A DNA stretch of 49,983 nt from Aggregatibacter kilianii (GTDB lineage: Bacteria > Pseudomonadota > Gammaproteobacteria > Enterobacterales > Pasteurellaceae), in NCBI RefSeq assembly GCF_003129965.1, contig NZ_NRCJ01000017.1, positions 1 through 49,983 on the forward strand, read 5' to 3'. Both the position numbers and the translations under genes were made by a program. Below the pieces are notes generated by a model that was not told the origin of the DNA, searched no databases, and saw nothing but the letters and a program-made list of their open reading frames with translations. Positions within the stretch are counted from its first letter, which is position 1; every line of letters begins with the position of its first letter. This document shows, piece after piece, positions 1-9,508 of the stretch.

Positions 1-243
<243 letters not shown>

Positions 244-267
244 TTGATAAGACAATCCACCTAAGAA

Positions 268-294
268 GGCGTATCGAAGGATACGCCTTTTTGT
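268..294 (+). terminator. Rho-independent terminator of tuf
   Basis: Perfect 8-bp stem GGCGTATC / GATACGCC with a GAAG tetraloop, followed by TTTTTG. It lies 24 bases after the tuf stop codon. Confidence 0.9.
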
Positions 295-344
295 TTAGTT
301 AAAATGCATGTGATGACAAGATAGCGAAAATAGGCTAAAAAAAT

Positions 345-371
345 ACCGCACCTTAACAAGATAAGTGCGGT
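345..371. terminator. USS inverted pair between tuf and sxy
   Basis: ACCGCACCTT (one mismatch to the uptake signal) faces AAGTGCGGT across an 8-base loop. On the minus strand it lies 25 bases after the sxy stop and is a plausible sxy terminator. It also doubles as a DNA uptake site. Confidence 0.6.
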
Positions 372-395
372 TTGGTTTTATCTAAAAATCAATCT

Positions 396-1028
396 TTATA
401 TCTTAATTTTTCGCAAGCCATTTGCTTCCAGTAATACATTGACTTTGCTCAGAATAGTACTTTTTTCTTTGTCTGTTAATAAAGAAACATGCTTGTTTTT
501 CAATGCACCACACAATGTCCATAGCAATTCAACATTGGCGGATATACCGAGTTTCTTTAACCGTACATAACTGTGGATTGCTCCAAGCGATTGAAATTCG
601 CTTACCGTATGAATATTGATCTTAGCGAGCAATCTTTCATGTTTAACAGAAAAATTGGCTAATTCCTTAACTCGCTCTTTTTTCGTTAATTCCTCGGCAA
701 GCTTTTTCAATTTTGCTTGTTGAATAGATAATTTGATGGTCTTTTCAAAAAGTGATTTATTTTTACGAAGGGAATGGGGTAATTGATAATAACGGTGAAG
801 GGCTAATTTATTGGTATTATTAGGATCGATTGAATAGGCTACAGCCCCTAAACTTTCTAAATAAGGTACCAGATCGTCTTCTGCTCGGAGGAAAATACTG
901 TCATTTTGATGAAGCGCAAACATAATTCCCGAGTGAAATATGCCATATCCGGTAAATAAATTTTTAATACTCACCTCACCTACCAGTTCCGTGAATTCAT
1001 CCTTAAGTTTTTGTGATACAGTTGTCAT
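396..1028 (-). CDS. tfoX: Competence regulator Sxy/TfoX
   Basis: Sxy (TfoX) is the cytoplasmic co-activator that, with CRP-cAMP, switches on natural-competence genes at CRP-S promoters in Pasteurellaceae. The 210-residue length fits the family. The N-terminal TfoX domain contains the pattern IKNLFTGYGIFHSGIMFAL. The C-terminal domain contains IHTVSEFQSLGAIHSYVRLKKLG followed by ELLWTLCGALK, a helix-hairpin-helix-like fold seen in TfoX_C. The start ATG (1026-1028) has a good AAGGAAA ribosome site. The gene stands alone, with a leader hairpin and a CRP-like site upstream. Its presence matches the many uptake signals in the window and suggests that the strain's lineage is or was transformable. 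Confidence 0.93.
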   Translation of the reverse strand: MTTVSQKLKDEFTELVGEVSIKNLFTGYGIFHSGIMFALHQNDSIFLRAEDDLVPYLESLGAVAYSIDPNNTNKLALHRYYQLPHSLRKNKSLFEKTIKLSIQQAKLKKLAEELTKKERVKELANFSVKHERLLAKINIHTVSEFQSLGAIHSYVRLKKLGISANVELLWTLCGALKNKHVSLLTDKEKSTILSKVNVLLEANGLRKIKI

Positions 1029-1043
1029 AATAGTTTCCTTAGT

Positions 1044-1070
1044 GTTATTGTTTTAATAACCTTATTTATA
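1044..1070 (-). promoter_or_regulatory. sxy promoter (extended -10) and leader hairpin
   Basis: On the minus strand, TGATATAAA at 1065-1073 is an extended -10 element. The short leader it implies contains GTTATT / AATAAC (1044-1060, 5-base loop) just before the AAGGAAA ribosome site. H. influenzae sxy mRNA is known to be controlled by leader base-pairing. The equivalence here is an inference. Confidence 0.45.
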
Positions 1071-1117
1071 TCACAAGTTAAATTTTAGTGAAGAAAATAT
1101 TGTTATTTTAATGTTAA

Positions 1118-1139
1118 ATTTGTGATCTGAGTCGAGAAT
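1118..1139. promoter_or_regulatory. Possible CRP site upstream of sxy
   Basis: TGTGATCTGAGTCGA gives a perfect TGTGA half-site and only a TC in the opposite half-site. Its centre lies about 70 bases upstream of the start implied by the -10 element at 1065-1070, which is a class I activation distance. This is a weak match on one side, so the call is tentative. Confidence 0.35.
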
Positions 1140-1297
1140 TTTGAAAAAAGGTCAGTAAAAATGTTATTTTTTAGAATAAATATAGTTGTTCATTCAGAAA
1201 TAACGATTTAGCAATGCAAATTATCTTATAACTAAAATTTATATAAATTATTATTTTAATAATATTTTTGAATATCTTTTATTTAATCTAATATTTT

Positions 1298-1305
1298 GCT
1301 ATTCT
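1298..1305 (+). promoter_or_regulatory. ssrA promoter (extended -10)
   Basis: TGCTATTCT (TG at 1297-1298 and TATTCT at 1300-1305) ends 12 bases before the mature tmRNA 5' end. This leaves a short leader for RNase P to remove. No good -35 is visible, which is common for TG-extended promoters. Confidence 0.5.
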
Positions 1306-1317
1306 TAACGGGCTTTT

Positions 1318-1683
1318 GGGGCTGATTCTGGATTCGACGGGATTAGCGAAGCCCGAGGTGCACGTCGAGGTGCGGTAGGCCTCGTAAATAAACCGCAAAA
1401 AAATAGTCGCAAACGACGAACAATACGCTTTAGCAGCTTAATAACCTGCATTTAGCCTTCGCTCCCCAGCTTCCGCTCGTAAGACGGGGATAAAGCGGAG
1501 TCAAACCAAAACGAGATCGTGTGGAAGCCGCCGTTTGAGGATCGAAGCATTAAATAAAATCAAACTAGCTTAATTATCGCGTGTCTGTCCGCAGGGTTAA
1601 GTGAATTTAAAGACCAGACTAAACGTGTAGTACTAACGGTAGAGGAATTTCGGACGGGGGTTCAACTCCCCCCAGCTCCACCA
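1318..1683 (+). ncRNA. ssrA: Transfer-messenger RNA (tmRNA)
   Basis: tmRNA rescues stalled ribosomes, acting first as alanyl-tRNA and then as a short message that adds a degradation tag. The 5' GGGGCTGATTCTGG and the 3' CAGCTCC-A-CCA pair as a 7-bp acceptor stem with one G-U pair. A T-arm-like GGTTCAACTCC lies just before the 3' end. The reading frame starts at GCA (1409) and encodes ANDEQYALAA, ending with TAA at 1439-1441. This is the typical Pasteurellaceae tag with its LAA degron. The 366-nt length is normal. The CCA end is encoded in the DNA. It sits alone between sxy and gpt, with its own promoter and terminator. Confidence 0.98.
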
Positions 1684-1690
1684 AATTAAC

Positions 1691-1724
1691 AAAAAACGTG
1701 AGCCCGTTCAGCTCACGTTTTTTT
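1691..1724 (+). terminator. tmRNA terminator
   Basis: AAAAAACGTGAGC / GCTCACGTTTTTT is a 13-bp stem around a CCGTTCA loop, ending in a T run. It begins 7 bases after the tmRNA CCA end. Being symmetric, it could also stop transcription leaving gpt on the minus strand. Confidence 0.9.
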
Positions 1725-1765
1725 CATTTGGATACCACAAAAGTGCGGTTATTTTTTCAATCGTT

Positions 1766-2230
1766 TTATTTTCTGGCAAGCGGCGGAACGAAACAAATGC
1801 CCATATCCCAAGGCTGTTCGATCCAAGTGTTTTGCGGAATATCCACCACATAATCATCCACCAATTCGGCGCCGGCAGGTTTTGCAAAAACCGTTACAAA
1901 ACGGGCATTCGGGTACATTTCACGAATGGCGCGTGCCGTGTTGCCGGTATCCACCAAATCGTCAATGATGATGAAGCCTTCTCCGCCATTTGCCAGTTGC
2001 GCTGCGTGTAACACCTGCAATTCACCCTGCGTATCATGGTTATAACTGGCGATACAAACCGTTTCTACATGGCGAATGCTTAATTCGCGGGCAAGCACCG
2101 CCGCCGGAAACAAGCCGCCACGGCTTACGGCAATAATGCCTTTCCACTGCGAAGCCGGAAGTAAACGTTCGGATAATTTGCGTGCGTGCATATGGAACAT
2201 ATCCCACGTCACAACATATTTTTCACTCAT
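1766..2230 (-). CDS. gpt: Xanthine(-guanine) phosphoribosyltransferase
   Basis: Gpt salvages guanine and xanthine to GMP and XMP using PRPP, at the inner face of the membrane or in the cytosol. The 154 residues match the E. coli enzyme closely: [10 protein letters not shown] at the start, the PRPP-binding signature [14 protein letters not shown] in the middle, and WIEQPWDMG near the end. I chose the ATG at 2228-2230 because it aligns with the known N-terminus and has AAGG 8 bases upstream. An in-frame TTG 18 bases earlier is less likely. The gene is divergent from pepD, the neighbour it also has in H. influenzae. Confidence 0.95.
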   Translation of the reverse strand: MSEKYVVTWDMFHMHARKLSERLLPASQWKGIIAVSRGGLFPAAVLARELSIRHVETVCIASYNHDTQGELQVLHAAQLANGGEGFIIIDDLVDTGNTARAIREMYPNARFVTVFAKPAGAELVDDYVVDIPQNTWIEQPWDMGICFVPPLARK

Positions 2231-2311
2231 AAACACACCTTTTGTCAAATTTTACGGGCCCTCGCCCAGGAAATAAAAATGGCGTTAGGATAACCTGAAA
2301 CGGCATTTTAT

Positions 2312-2319
2312 GCTATTAT
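2312..2319 (+). promoter_or_regulatory. pepD promoter, extended -10
   Basis: TGCTATTAT (2311-2319) lies 27 bases upstream of the pepD start, followed by an AAGGAGG ribosome site. No clear -35 is seen. Confidence 0.4.
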
Positions 2320-2345
2320 TTTCCCCAATTTTTTAAGGAGGAAGT

Positions 2346-3806
2346 ATGTCAGAAATACAACAATTAAACCCGAATTTACTGTGGAAATGGTTCGATCAAA
2401 TTTGCGCCATTCCGCATCCGTCCTATCAAGAAAATGAATTGGCAGAATTTATCGTCAATTGGGCAAAAGGCAAAGGTTTTTATGCCGAGCGGGATGAAGC
2501 AGGTAACGTATTAATCCGAAAACCGGCGACAAAAGGCATGGAAAATCGCCAAAAAGTCGCCTTACAGGCGCATTTGGACATGGTGCCGCAAGCCAATGAA
2601 GGGCACGCGCATAATTTTGCTACTGACCCGATTCAACCTTACATTGACGGCGAGTGGGTGCGTGCAACAGATACTACCTTAGGCGCGGACAACGGCATCG
2701 GCATGGCGGCGACCTTAGCCGTGTTAGACAGTGACGATTTACCGCATCCGGACTTAGAAGTCTTGCTTACCATGACGGAAGAACGCGGCATGGAAGGCGC
2801 CATTGGCTTGCGTCCGAACTGGCTACAAAGCGACATCATGATCAACACCGATACGGAAGAGAACGCGGACATTTATGTGGGCTGTGCCGGTGGTGAAAAC
2901 GCCAACATAACATTACCCGTTGAATATCAAAATAATCACTTCTTGCACAGTTATCAAGTCGTGTTAAAAGGCTTGCGCGGCGGACATTCCGGCGTGGATA
3001 TTCACACCGGACGCGCCAATGCCATTAAAGTGCTGGCACGTTTCTTAGCAAAACTCTCGCAAAATCAACCGCACTTTGAGTTCGCTTTAAATGATATTCG
3101 AGGCGGCTCTATTCGCAATGCCATTCCGCGTGAGGCGTTCGCGACGTTAAACTTCAACGGGGAGGCGGCGCAGCTAAAAAGTGCGGTGGAAAATTTCAGT
3201 GTTTTATTGAAAGCCGAATTGGCGTTAGTTGAGCCTAACCTCTCCTTTGATTTGCAACCGATTGAAAAACCAGAAAAAACCTTTAACGCTTCCACCACGC
3301 AACGCATTATTCATCTTTTGAACGTATTGCCGAACGGTGTGATTCGCAACAGCGACGTATTGGAAAATATCGTGGAAACGTCCCTTAGCGTCGGCGTATT
3401 GAAAACCGAAGAAAATCAGATTAAAGCCACGATTTTAGTGCGCTCGCTTATTGAAAGCGGCAAAGAATATGTCAACGAAATGCTGCGATCGCTTGCGGTA
3501 TTAAGCGGCGCCCATGCCGAATTTTCCGGCTCCTATCCGGGCTGGGAACCGCAGGCGCATTCCCCGATCGTCGATTTGACCCACAAAATTTACGCGCAAG
3601 TGCTGGGCTACGAACCGACCATTAAAGTGATTCATGCCGGTTTGGAGTGCGGTTTACTGAAGAAAATTTATCCGAACATGGATATGGTTTCCGTCGGTCC
3701 GACCATCAAAAACGCCCACTCCCCGGATGAAAAAGTTCACATCCCGGCAGTGCAGATTTTCTGGGCGCTCATCACCCAACTTCTGGCTGAAATCCCAACA
3801 AAATAA
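2346..3806 (+). CDS. pepD: Aminoacyl-histidine dipeptidase (peptidase D)
   Basis: PepD is a cytosolic M20-family metallopeptidase that splits a broad range of dipeptides, including carnosine-like aminoacyl-histidine substrates. The 486-residue length matches the family. Zinc-ligand motifs are in place: [10 protein letters not shown] (His76, Asp78), [10 protein letters not shown] (Asp115), [11 protein letters not shown] (Glu145/146) and INTDTEE (Asp169). The C-terminal part has the expected HAGLECG and [12 protein letters not shown] strings. The start ATG has a near-perfect AAGGAGG site. A strong terminator follows. It appears monocistronic and divergent from gpt. Confidence 0.96.
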   Translation: MSEIQQLNPNLLWKWFDQICAIPHPSYQENELAEFIVNWAKGKGFYAERDEAGNVLIRKPATKGMENRQKVALQAHLDMVPQANEGHAHNFATDPIQPYIDGEWVRATDTTLGADNGIGMAATLAVLDSDDLPHPDLEVLLTMTEERGMEGAIGLRPNWLQSDIMINTDTEENADIYVGCAGGENANITLPVEYQNNHFLHSYQVVLKGLRGGHSGVDIHTGRANAIKVLARFLAKLSQNQPHFEFALNDIRGGSIRNAIPREAFATLNFNGEAAQLKSAVENFSVLLKAELALVEPNLSFDLQPIEKPEKTFNASTTQRIIHLLNVLPNGVIRNSDVLENIVETSLSVGVLKTEENQIKATILVRSLIESGKEYVNEMLRSLAVLSGAHAEFSGSYPGWEPQAHSPIVDLTHKIYAQVLGYEPTIKVIHAGLECGLLKKIYPNMDMVSVGPTIKNAHSPDEKVHIPAVQIFWALITQLLAEIPTK

Positions 3807-3824
3807 AGGAATTTTAGGCAAAAC

Positions 3825-3852
3825 AAAAACCGCTCAATCGAGCGGTTTTTTT
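3825..3852. terminator. Terminator between pepD and rpoH
   Basis: AAAACCGCTC / GAGCGGTTTT stem with an AATC loop and seven Ts. It lies between convergent pepD and rpoH and is A/T-flanked on both sides, so it can work in both directions. Confidence 0.9.
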
Positions 3853-3878
3853 ACTGATATGTGTACCTTAAAAACGTT

Positions 3879-4727
3879 TTAAAAAGCCACCGCACTTTTC
3901 AGTTTTTTCAAGGCGTTGGTTTCTAATTGACGGACACGTTCGGCGGAGATGTTATATTTTGCCGCCAAATCCTGCAACGTAGCTTTGGTTTCGTCTAACC
4001 AGCGGGCTTTGATGATGTCTTGGCTACGCGCGTCAAGATTTTCTAATGCGACGGCAAGCTGATCGGTGGCTTGCGCCTCGTAGTTTTCATTTTCCAGCTC
4101 GGCGGCAAAGTTGGAGCTTTTATCTTCCAAATACAATGCCGGCGCGTAAGTTTCTTCATCATGTTCGTCGCTCGGTAAGTCAAATGCTACGTCAGCACCC
4201 GTCATGCGCGATTCCATTTCCATCACGTCTTGCGGGGAGACGCCAAGTTCGTTGGCGACCATATCCACTTCGTTTTCGTTGAACCAACCTAAACGTTGTT
4301 TGGTTTTGCGCAGGTTGAAGAACAATTTGCGTTGCGCTTTGGTGGTGGCGACTTTGACGATGCGCCAGTTACGCAAAACATATTCGTGGATTTCCGCTTT
4401 GATCCAGTGCACGGCGAAAGACACCAAACGCACGCCCACCTCCGGGTTAAAACGTTTGACCGCCTTCATTAAGCCGATGTTGCCTTCTTGGATTAGATCC
4501 GCTTGTGGTAAGCCGTAGCCGGAATAACCGCGCGCCACATGAATCACAAAGCGCAAATGGGATAACACGAGTTTTTTCGCCGCTTCAATATCTTCTTTAT
4601 AATACAAACGCTCCGCCAGTTCCTTTTCTTCTTCGGCGGTCAGCATTGGGTATTCATTGGCTGCGCGAATATAGGCTTCTAAACTACCTTGGGGAACAAG
4701 CATCATTGTTTGAGTTTCTTTATCCAT
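3879..4727 (-). CDS. rpoH: Heat-shock sigma factor RpoH (sigma-32)
   Basis: RpoH directs RNA polymerase to heat-shock promoters. It has 282 residues. Region 2 is clear: [21 protein letters not shown], then [14 protein letters not shown] and [17 protein letters not shown]. The RpoH box, which sets sigma-32 apart from RpoD and RpoS, is QRKLFFNLR at residues 132-140. The region 4 helix-turn-helix lies at the end ([19 protein letters not shown]). AGAAGGAAG precedes the ATG. The leader holds a 6-bp hairpin, CGAATC / GATTCG, at 4754-4769; whether it affects translation is unknown. A likely target, the hslV promoter, lies in the same window at 38278-38305. Confidence 0.97.
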   Translation of the reverse strand: MDKETQTMMLVPQGSLEAYIRAANEYPMLTAEEEKELAERLYYKEDIEAAKKLVLSHLRFVIHVARGYSGYGLPQADLIQEGNIGLMKAVKRFNPEVGVRLVSFAVHWIKAEIHEYVLRNWRIVKVATTKAQRKLFFNLRKTKQRLGWFNENEVDMVANELGVSPQDVMEMESRMTGADVAFDLPSDEHDEETYAPALYLEDKSSNFAAELENENYEAQATDQLAVALENLDARSQDIIKARWLDETKATLQDLAAKYNISAERVRQLETNALKKLKSAVAF

Positions 4728-4862
4728 TATCTTCCTTCTTCTCTGTCAATCACCGAATCTCGCGATTCGATGCAATATAATCTGTGTTAAGTTAATCGGT
4801 TTTAGCGATTGGACTTTAACTTTTCATAGGTTATTTGACTCTATTCCGTATTAAAAGTTCTT

Positions 4863-5804
4863 CTATTTTACAAAAAAACGGCCCTGAATTAATAGGATGA
4901 TGGTACCGAATATCAAAAGACCAATCATCGTGGAGGCAAACCAGAATATCGCCATACCAAGAGTACCGAAGCCGGCGGTTTGAGTCAAATGTAATCCGAC
5001 ATTTGCCATGGATGCCAGACCGAATGAAAACGCCCAAAACGGCACGCTAAATCCGTTCTGTCCGATCCAAGGTAATAAGCGGATTAAAAAAAGTAATTGT
5101 AACAAACCGTAACCGACCAGTATTTTTACTAAAAAGTCCACTTCACCGCCGTTGATGGCAAAATAAGCGGAGCACCCTACGAATGCCGGAGCCAATTGAA
5201 TCCCGATAATAGGGCGGATTGGGGCGGGAAGCGGTTCCAGATTGCGTAACCGATGTAAAACGGCGGGTTCAACGGTGAGCCAAGAGAGCACGCCGGCACC
5301 GAAAAATAATATACCCCAATCAGGATAACCCAACACACCCATTGCGCCGGCACTGACAAAATTGGTTGCCACCGTCGGTAAATAAATGACCGGTGTAGTG
5401 GCTTCCGGTTTGTGTAGTCCGCGCCATAATCCGGCGGTGCGATAAGCGGCAAAAAGGAGTTGACCGATAATACCGAAGCTAATGAGCCCGACGGCCACAG
5501 GAAAAGCATAAGGCAGTGCGCCTAAACCGATGAGCGTGCTTGTAATCGGAATTAAGCTAATAAAACAGCATTGAATGACGTGATGAAGTTCTTCTTTGGC
5601 TTGTTCGGTGAAATAGCACCATTTGATAACATATGCCGTTATAAAAATTAACCAAATGACGAAGGCGATGCCAAGTAAGATTTCACCGACTGCTGCGGGT
5701 AAGTCTAAATGTTGTGCGCCATAACGCCATGCCAGTCCTAGCGCAGACAGACCTAAAACGATACTGAAATAGCTAACGGGAATGGGAAAGGATTTTTGTT
5801 GCAT
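4863..5804 (-). CDS. tehA: TehA-type anion channel / tellurite resistance protein
   Basis: TehA is an inner-membrane homologue of plant SLAC1 anion channels; the H. influenzae protein is the structural prototype. It has 313 residues, almost entirely hydrophobic with about ten membrane helices. Family strings include FPIPVSYFSIVLGLSALGLAW at the N-terminus and FWAFSFGLASMANVGLHL, which should hold the gating phenylalanine. Its usual functional partner tehB (a methyltransferase) is not in this window. The ATG overlaps the stop of the DUF2322 gene by one base (TAATG), so the two are probably translationally coupled. The natural substrate is uncertain; tellurite resistance is mostly an overexpression phenotype in E. 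coli. Confidence 0.92.
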   Translation of the reverse strand: MQQKSFPIPVSYFSIVLGLSALGLAWRYGAQHLDLPAAVGEILLGIAFVIWLIFITAYVIKWCYFTEQAKEELHHVIQCCFISLIPITSTLIGLGALPYAFPVAVGLISFGIIGQLLFAAYRTAGLWRGLHKPEATTPVIYLPTVATNFVSAGAMGVLGYPDWGILFFGAGVLSWLTVEPAVLHRLRNLEPLPAPIRPIIGIQLAPAFVGCSAYFAINGGEVDFLVKILVGYGLLQLLFLIRLLPWIGQNGFSVPFWAFSFGLASMANVGLHLTQTAGFGTLGMAIFWFASTMIGLLIFGTIILLIQGRFFVK

Positions 5805-6112
5805 TAAAACACCTCAATTTGGTAATGCAAATCCTGCCGAATCACTTGCAACAGCAAATCAATGTTCGGGTGTTTCCCCTTGGTTTGGCGCGCATCTTCC
5901 GTATGCTCGGCGAAGAGGTGCAACCCTTTTTGCGCCGAAGTGCGGTCTAATTTTCCGTTAAATTCCGTTGCCAGTGCGTTATACACCCGTAATGAGCCCA
6001 ATTTGCCCGGCACGGCAGGAATTTGGTGAATCGGCTTGCCGTTATCTAAGATGTTGATGCCGGTTAAGTGGTCAATAGTCGGCAATGTTGCCAAGATTTC
6101 ATTAAAAGTCAT
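5804..6112 (-). CDS. DUF2322 family protein
   Basis: A small cytosolic protein of unknown function, 102 residues, that I place in DUF2322 from its pattern (TIDHLTGINILDNG, PAVPGKLGSLRVYNAL, QKGLHLFAEHTEDA, KHPNIDLLLQVI). I chose the ATG at 6110-6112. The frame stays open for 30 codons further upstream, but that stretch lies inside murB. The gene begins 13 bases after murB and ends overlapping the tehA start, which suggests a murB-DUF2322-tehA transcript. It carries an internal USS near 5939. No catalytic motif is visible. Confidence 0.8.
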   Translation of the reverse strand: MTFNEILATLPTIDHLTGINILDNGKPIHQIPAVPGKLGSLRVYNALATEFNGKLDRTSAQKGLHLFAEHTEDARQTKGKHPNIDLLLQVIRQDLHYQIEVF

Positions 6113-6125
6113 GGTATTCCCCAAG

Positions 6126-7151
6126 TTAGCTAATGGTTTGTTGGCTATCCACTTCACCCTGTTTCCCGATAAAGCGTACTTCCGGTTGTAAGCGAACGTC
6201 AAAGCGAAGGGCGACTAATTGATAAATATGATGTGCTAATTCAACCACATCGGAGGCGGTGGCATTACCTTTGTTAATGATAACCAAGGCTTGTTGTTGA
6301 TGGACTGCCGCGTCGCCGATTTGATAGCCTTTCAAGCCGCATTGATCAATAAGCCAACCCGCCGCCAATTTTACGTTTCCGTCCGCTTGCGGAAAATGCG
6401 GAATCGTCGCATATTCTTGTTGTAGGCGCTCAAATTGTTGAGCGGAAACGACAGGGTTTTTGAAGAAGCTGCCTGCGTTGCCGAATTGTTTCGGGTCAGG
6501 CAATTTGCTTTGGCGAACGGCACAAATCTCGGCAAAAACGTCCGCAGAACCGACCGCACTTTTGTCCAGATTTGCCAAGTTGCCGTATTTCAATACCGGC
6601 TTCCAATCTTTCGCCAGCTTTAAGCCGACAGCCGTCACCACATACCCTTGCGCGTATTTGTGTTTGAATATGCTCTCGCGATAGCCGAAATCGCATTCTT
6701 GATGGGTTAAGCGGAATTGCTCGCCGGAGTTGAGGTTTAACACGTCCACATAATCGCAGACGTCTTTAAATTCCACGCCGTAGGCACCGATGTTTTGAAT
6801 GGGCGCGGAGCCGGCACAGCCCGGGATTAAGGCGAGGTTTTCCAAGCCGTAAATGCCTTGTTCAATACTCCATTGCACCAAGTCATGCCACACTTCGCCG
6901 CCGTTCACATGCAAATAATGAAAATGTTCGTCTTCCTTGTGTTGAATGCCGCGCAGACGATTAATCAATACCGCGCCGGCGAAATCCTCTACAAATAACA
7001 CGTTGCTGCCTTGCCCCAAAAAAAGCACGGGCTGGTTTTCCCGTTGGCATTCGTCCCACACCTGTTTGAGTTGCGGAATAGAGGTGATTTCAATAATTTT
7101 TTCGGCATGCGCCGGAATGGAAAAAGTGTGGAACGGTTGTAAATTCTGCAT
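6126..7151 (-). CDS. murB: UDP-N-acetylenolpyruvoylglucosamine reductase
   Basis: MurB makes UDP-N-acetylmuramic acid by NADPH-dependent reduction, the second committed step of peptidoglycan synthesis, in the cytosol. It has 341 residues and is of the E. coli (type I) class. The FAD-binding N-domain has [12 protein letters not shown] and [18 protein letters not shown]. Active-site elements are visible: YRES (Arg), [10 protein letters not shown] (Ser) and PEVRFIG (Glu) near the end. It is followed closely by the DUF2322 gene and preceded, 14 bases away, by narQ on the same strand. The narQ-murB adjacency is also found in H. influenzae. Confidence 0.97.
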   Translation of the reverse strand: MQNLQPFHTFSIPAHAEKIIEITSIPQLKQVWDECQRENQPVLFLGQGSNVLFVEDFAGAVLINRLRGIQHKEDEHFHYLHVNGGEVWHDLVQWSIEQGIYGLENLALIPGCAGSAPIQNIGAYGVEFKDVCDYVDVLNLNSGEQFRLTHQECDFGYRESIFKHKYAQGYVVTAVGLKLAKDWKPVLKYGNLANLDKSAVGSADVFAEICAVRQSKLPDPKQFGNAGSFFKNPVVSAQQFERLQQEYATIPHFPQADGNVKLAAGWLIDQCGLKGYQIGDAAVHQQQALVIINKGNATASDVVELAHHIYQLVALRFDVRLQPEVRFIGKQGEVDSQQTIS

Positions 7152-7165
7152 GGCTTTCCTCTGAA

Positions 7166-8869
7166 TTAAGATAATGTGTGCGCCAAGGTGACTTTCACTT
7201 CGGTGCCGCCGCTTGCTCGGTTGGCGATGGTAAGTCTAGCGTTAAGTTGGGTGCTGCGCTCGTGCATGATGTTAAGCCCGTAGTGTCCGTCGGGCTCTTC
7301 CAAGCTTGGAATGCCAACGCCGTTATCGCGCACAATAAGTTCATATTCGCCGTCTTCGTTGGTGTGGGCGATGACCTCAATAAGCGTGCCTTGCGAATGT
7401 TTAATGGCATTCAGCACCGCTTCGCGTACGATTTGCAAGGCGTTTACCAACTGCTGTGCGTTAAAACTTTGCGACGGCAAAGAGCAATCTACGCTCATTT
7501 GAATCTCCGTTTGATTACGTAAGGAGTCAATCACTTGTTCCAACGCCAGTTTTAAATTGGCTTCCTGAATGGTTAAGCGGAAGGTCGCCAGCAATTCCCG
7601 TAACTGGCTGTAACCGTCGCTCAGGGCTTGTTCAAATTGTTTAATGATCAATAAACTTTTTTGTTTGGAATCCGCTTCGTCTTTATTTAAGTTATGTTTT
7701 AACAACGTCAGCTGAATTTGCAAAAACGCCAGCACTTGCGCCAAGGAATCATGCAATTCGCGGGCGATAATGGCGCGTTCTTCCATCAACAATAATTGCT
7801 CCTGTTGGCGTTGCGTGCGTTGAAAATACAAAGAACGACTGAGCATTTGCGCCACATTTTGCATGGTGCGTAAATCAGGACAAGGCAAACCCGCCTGCCA
7901 ATACAACACCGCCAGGGTTTCCCCTTCAATATTCACTTCCGTTTGTTGCGATTCTAAGCGCTCGTCTTTCACGCCTAAGCAAATGTGCAAATGTGCCGCA
8001 TCCAGCACGTCCAGTTCCAAATAACGCAAATGCTCGCTAATCATGACATTTTGTAGCACCAGTTGCAAAATTTTGCCGTCGATTTTATTGGTGGTGACCA
8101 GTTGGGAGCAGTGATACAGCGTGGTCAAAGAGCGGTTGGTTTGTTGCAACTTTTGCGTTTTTTCATTCACTGTGGCTTCCAAGCCGGAATACAGTTTGCT
8201 CAACTCCGATGCCATTTTGGTGAAGGTGCGCGCCAAATGCCCCAGCTCATCTTCTTTACGCAGATCTAGCGGAATATGATTAAACTGCCCCATTTGCACC
8301 TGCGTACTGGCGCGGGTGAGTTGTTCTAGGGGGCGTACCACCGCTTTGCGGGTGTACCAATTCACATAAGACACCATAATAACAATGAGCAACATGGAAA
8401 AAATAATGACGCACAACGCCCAAATCCACTTTTCCTCCGCCGAATGCTGCAACGTGAACACAAACTGATCCACTTGTTTCACATAATTGGCAATGTTCTT
8501 TTGATATTCGCTGAAATTTTGCTCGCGCGCCAAGCGCTCCATGGTTTCCCAGCGTTTGATCAAATTGTGGTAGGCATCTTTCACGTCTTGCGACACAAAG
8601 GGTTGATAATTGATTTCCAGCAAGGATTTTGAATGCAGACTGACGCGATATTGACGCAAGCTCGTTTCCACCATTTGCGGCTCGTGTTCAATTTCATATA
8701 ACAGGCGATAACTCTGCATACGCAATGAGCCGGATACGTTAATCGCTTCCGCATAGGAACGATTACCCGCCATTAACGCCAGACTTAACGCGCCAATAAT
8801 GCCGACAAAGATAATAATGACCATCAGATAGTTGGCAATGCGGGTGGAAACGGAATGTTTGATTTTCAC
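7166..8869 (-). CDS. narQ: Nitrate/nitrite sensor histidine kinase NarQ
   Basis: An inner-membrane sensor kinase that detects nitrate or nitrite in the periplasm and phosphorylates NarP. It has 567 residues, the length of E. coli NarQ rather than NarX. The order is TM1 (about 13-34), the ligand-binding P-box with [17 protein letters not shown] (44-60), TM2 (about 149-171), HAMP (about 173-225), a short central module, the HisKA_3 H-box [15 protein letters not shown] with His373, and an HATPase domain with NAIKHSQGT and DNGVGI. The central module lacks the cysteine cluster of NarX. No narP or narL gene is present here. Its position next to the nap operon fits its role. Confidence 0.94.
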   Translation of the reverse strand: MKIKHSVSTRIANYLMVIIIFVGIIGALSLALMAGNRSYAEAINVSGSLRMQSYRLLYEIEHEPQMVETSLRQYRVSLHSKSLLEINYQPFVSQDVKDAYHNLIKRWETMERLAREQNFSEYQKNIANYVKQVDQFVFTLQHSAEEKWIWALCVIIFSMLLIVIMVSYVNWYTRKAVVRPLEQLTRASTQVQMGQFNHIPLDLRKEDELGHLARTFTKMASELSKLYSGLEATVNEKTQKLQQTNRSLTTLYHCSQLVTTNKIDGKILQLVLQNVMISEHLRYLELDVLDAAHLHICLGVKDERLESQQTEVNIEGETLAVLYWQAGLPCPDLRTMQNVAQMLSRSLYFQRTQRQQEQLLLMEERAIIARELHDSLAQVLAFLQIQLTLLKHNLNKDEADSKQKSLLIIKQFEQALSDGYSQLRELLATFRLTIQEANLKLALEQVIDSLRNQTEIQMSVDCSLPSQSFNAQQLVNALQIVREAVLNAIKHSQGTLIEVIAHTNEDGEYELIVRDNGVGIPSLEEPDGHYGLNIMHERSTQLNARLTIANRASGGTEVKVTLAHTLS

Positions 8870-8975
8870 AATAAAAAGCCTTGGTGGAAAACGTGCCGCT
8901 AGTTTAACAAAAAAGTGCGGTGGATTTTACAAGAGTTTTTAAAAGGCAACGTAAGGCGGGAGTGAATGACGAAAT

Positions 8976-8989
8976 TTGATCTAAAACAA
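8976..8989 (+). promoter_or_regulatory. FNR-like box in the nap promoter region
   Basis: TTGATCTAAAACAA: a perfect TTGAT half-site, four spacer bases, then AACAA (one change from ATCAA). It lies in the 319-base gap between narQ and napD. A single NarP-type heptamer, TACTCAT, follows at 9025-9031, and TAAAAT at 9020-9025 could be a -10. Anaerobic control by FNR and NarP is known for nap operons; the assignment here is by pattern only. Confidence 0.5.
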
Positions 8990-9188
8990 ATTAGCCATAA
9001 ATTACCCGGGGTAGAGCCCTAAAATACTCATTTGTAGTGATAGGAATTCATGGGCAACGAATTAATATGCGAGACCTAAAAATAGATTTATCGCTAAAAA
9101 AGTCATCATGCGAAAGACCGTCGTGGTTATGACACTGAGATGAAAAATATCCAATCAATACGATAAAAATACGTTATCCGAAAGAACA

Positions 9189-9473
9189 ATGAATAATAAA
9201 GATACTTTAACCATGGAAACCGCTCAAAACTGGCATGTTGTCGGTTTGATAGTGCAAGGCAAGCCGCAAAAAATAGCGGCGATTCGCACCGCACTTTTGG
9301 CGATTCCACATACTGAAGTGCCGACCTTTGATGAAAAAATCGGCAAGATTGTTGCCGTGATGCAATCTCATGATCAGCATATTTTGCTGAAAAATATGGA
9401 GTCTGCAAAAGAGATTGACGGCGTGATCACGGTGTCGCTGATTTATCATCAACAGGACGAACAACCTGAATAA
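9189..9473 (+). CDS. napD: NapD, chaperone for nitrate reductase maturation
   Basis: NapD is a small cytoplasmic protein that binds the Tat signal peptide of NapA and holds back export until the molybdenum cofactor is inserted. It has 94 residues with the ferredoxin-like pattern [15 protein letters not shown]...AIPHTEV...GKIVAVM...[16 protein letters not shown], which matches NapD throughout. The ATG at 9189 is chosen. A second ATG at 9213 is possible, because neither has a strong ribosome site (GAAAGAAC precedes the first). It is the first gene of the nap operon here; the usual napF is missing upstream. Confidence 0.9.
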   Translation: MNNKDTLTMETAQNWHVVGLIVQGKPQKIAAIRTALLAIPHTEVPTFDEKIGKIVAVMQSHDQHILLKNMESAKEIDGVITVSLIYHQQDEQPE

Positions 9474-9508
9474 TCAAAATCATATATAAAAATAGTGGGG
9501 GAAACGCT

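Noticed and set aside
4754-4769. RNA thermometer in the rpoH leader
   Set aside because: The 6-bp hairpin does not include the ribosome site or start codon, so I have no reason to call it a thermosensor; mentioned only in the rpoH entry.
7166-8869. NarX instead of NarQ
   Set aside because: Length is 567 and the central module lacks the cysteine cluster of NarX.
9001-9045. NarP 7-2-7 site in the nap promoter
   Set aside because: TACTCAT is a good heptamer, but the partner heptamer after two bases matches only partly; TACCCGGGGTA is a palindrome of the wrong geometry. I kept only the single heptamer as a note.
8990-9188. A hidden or degraded napF upstream of napD
   Set aside because: No frame shows the CxxCxxCxxxCP cysteine patterns of NapF; only frames of about 20 codons exist.
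9127-9408. A minus-strand frame opposite napD
   Set aside because: Shadow of napD with no family pattern and no ribosome site.
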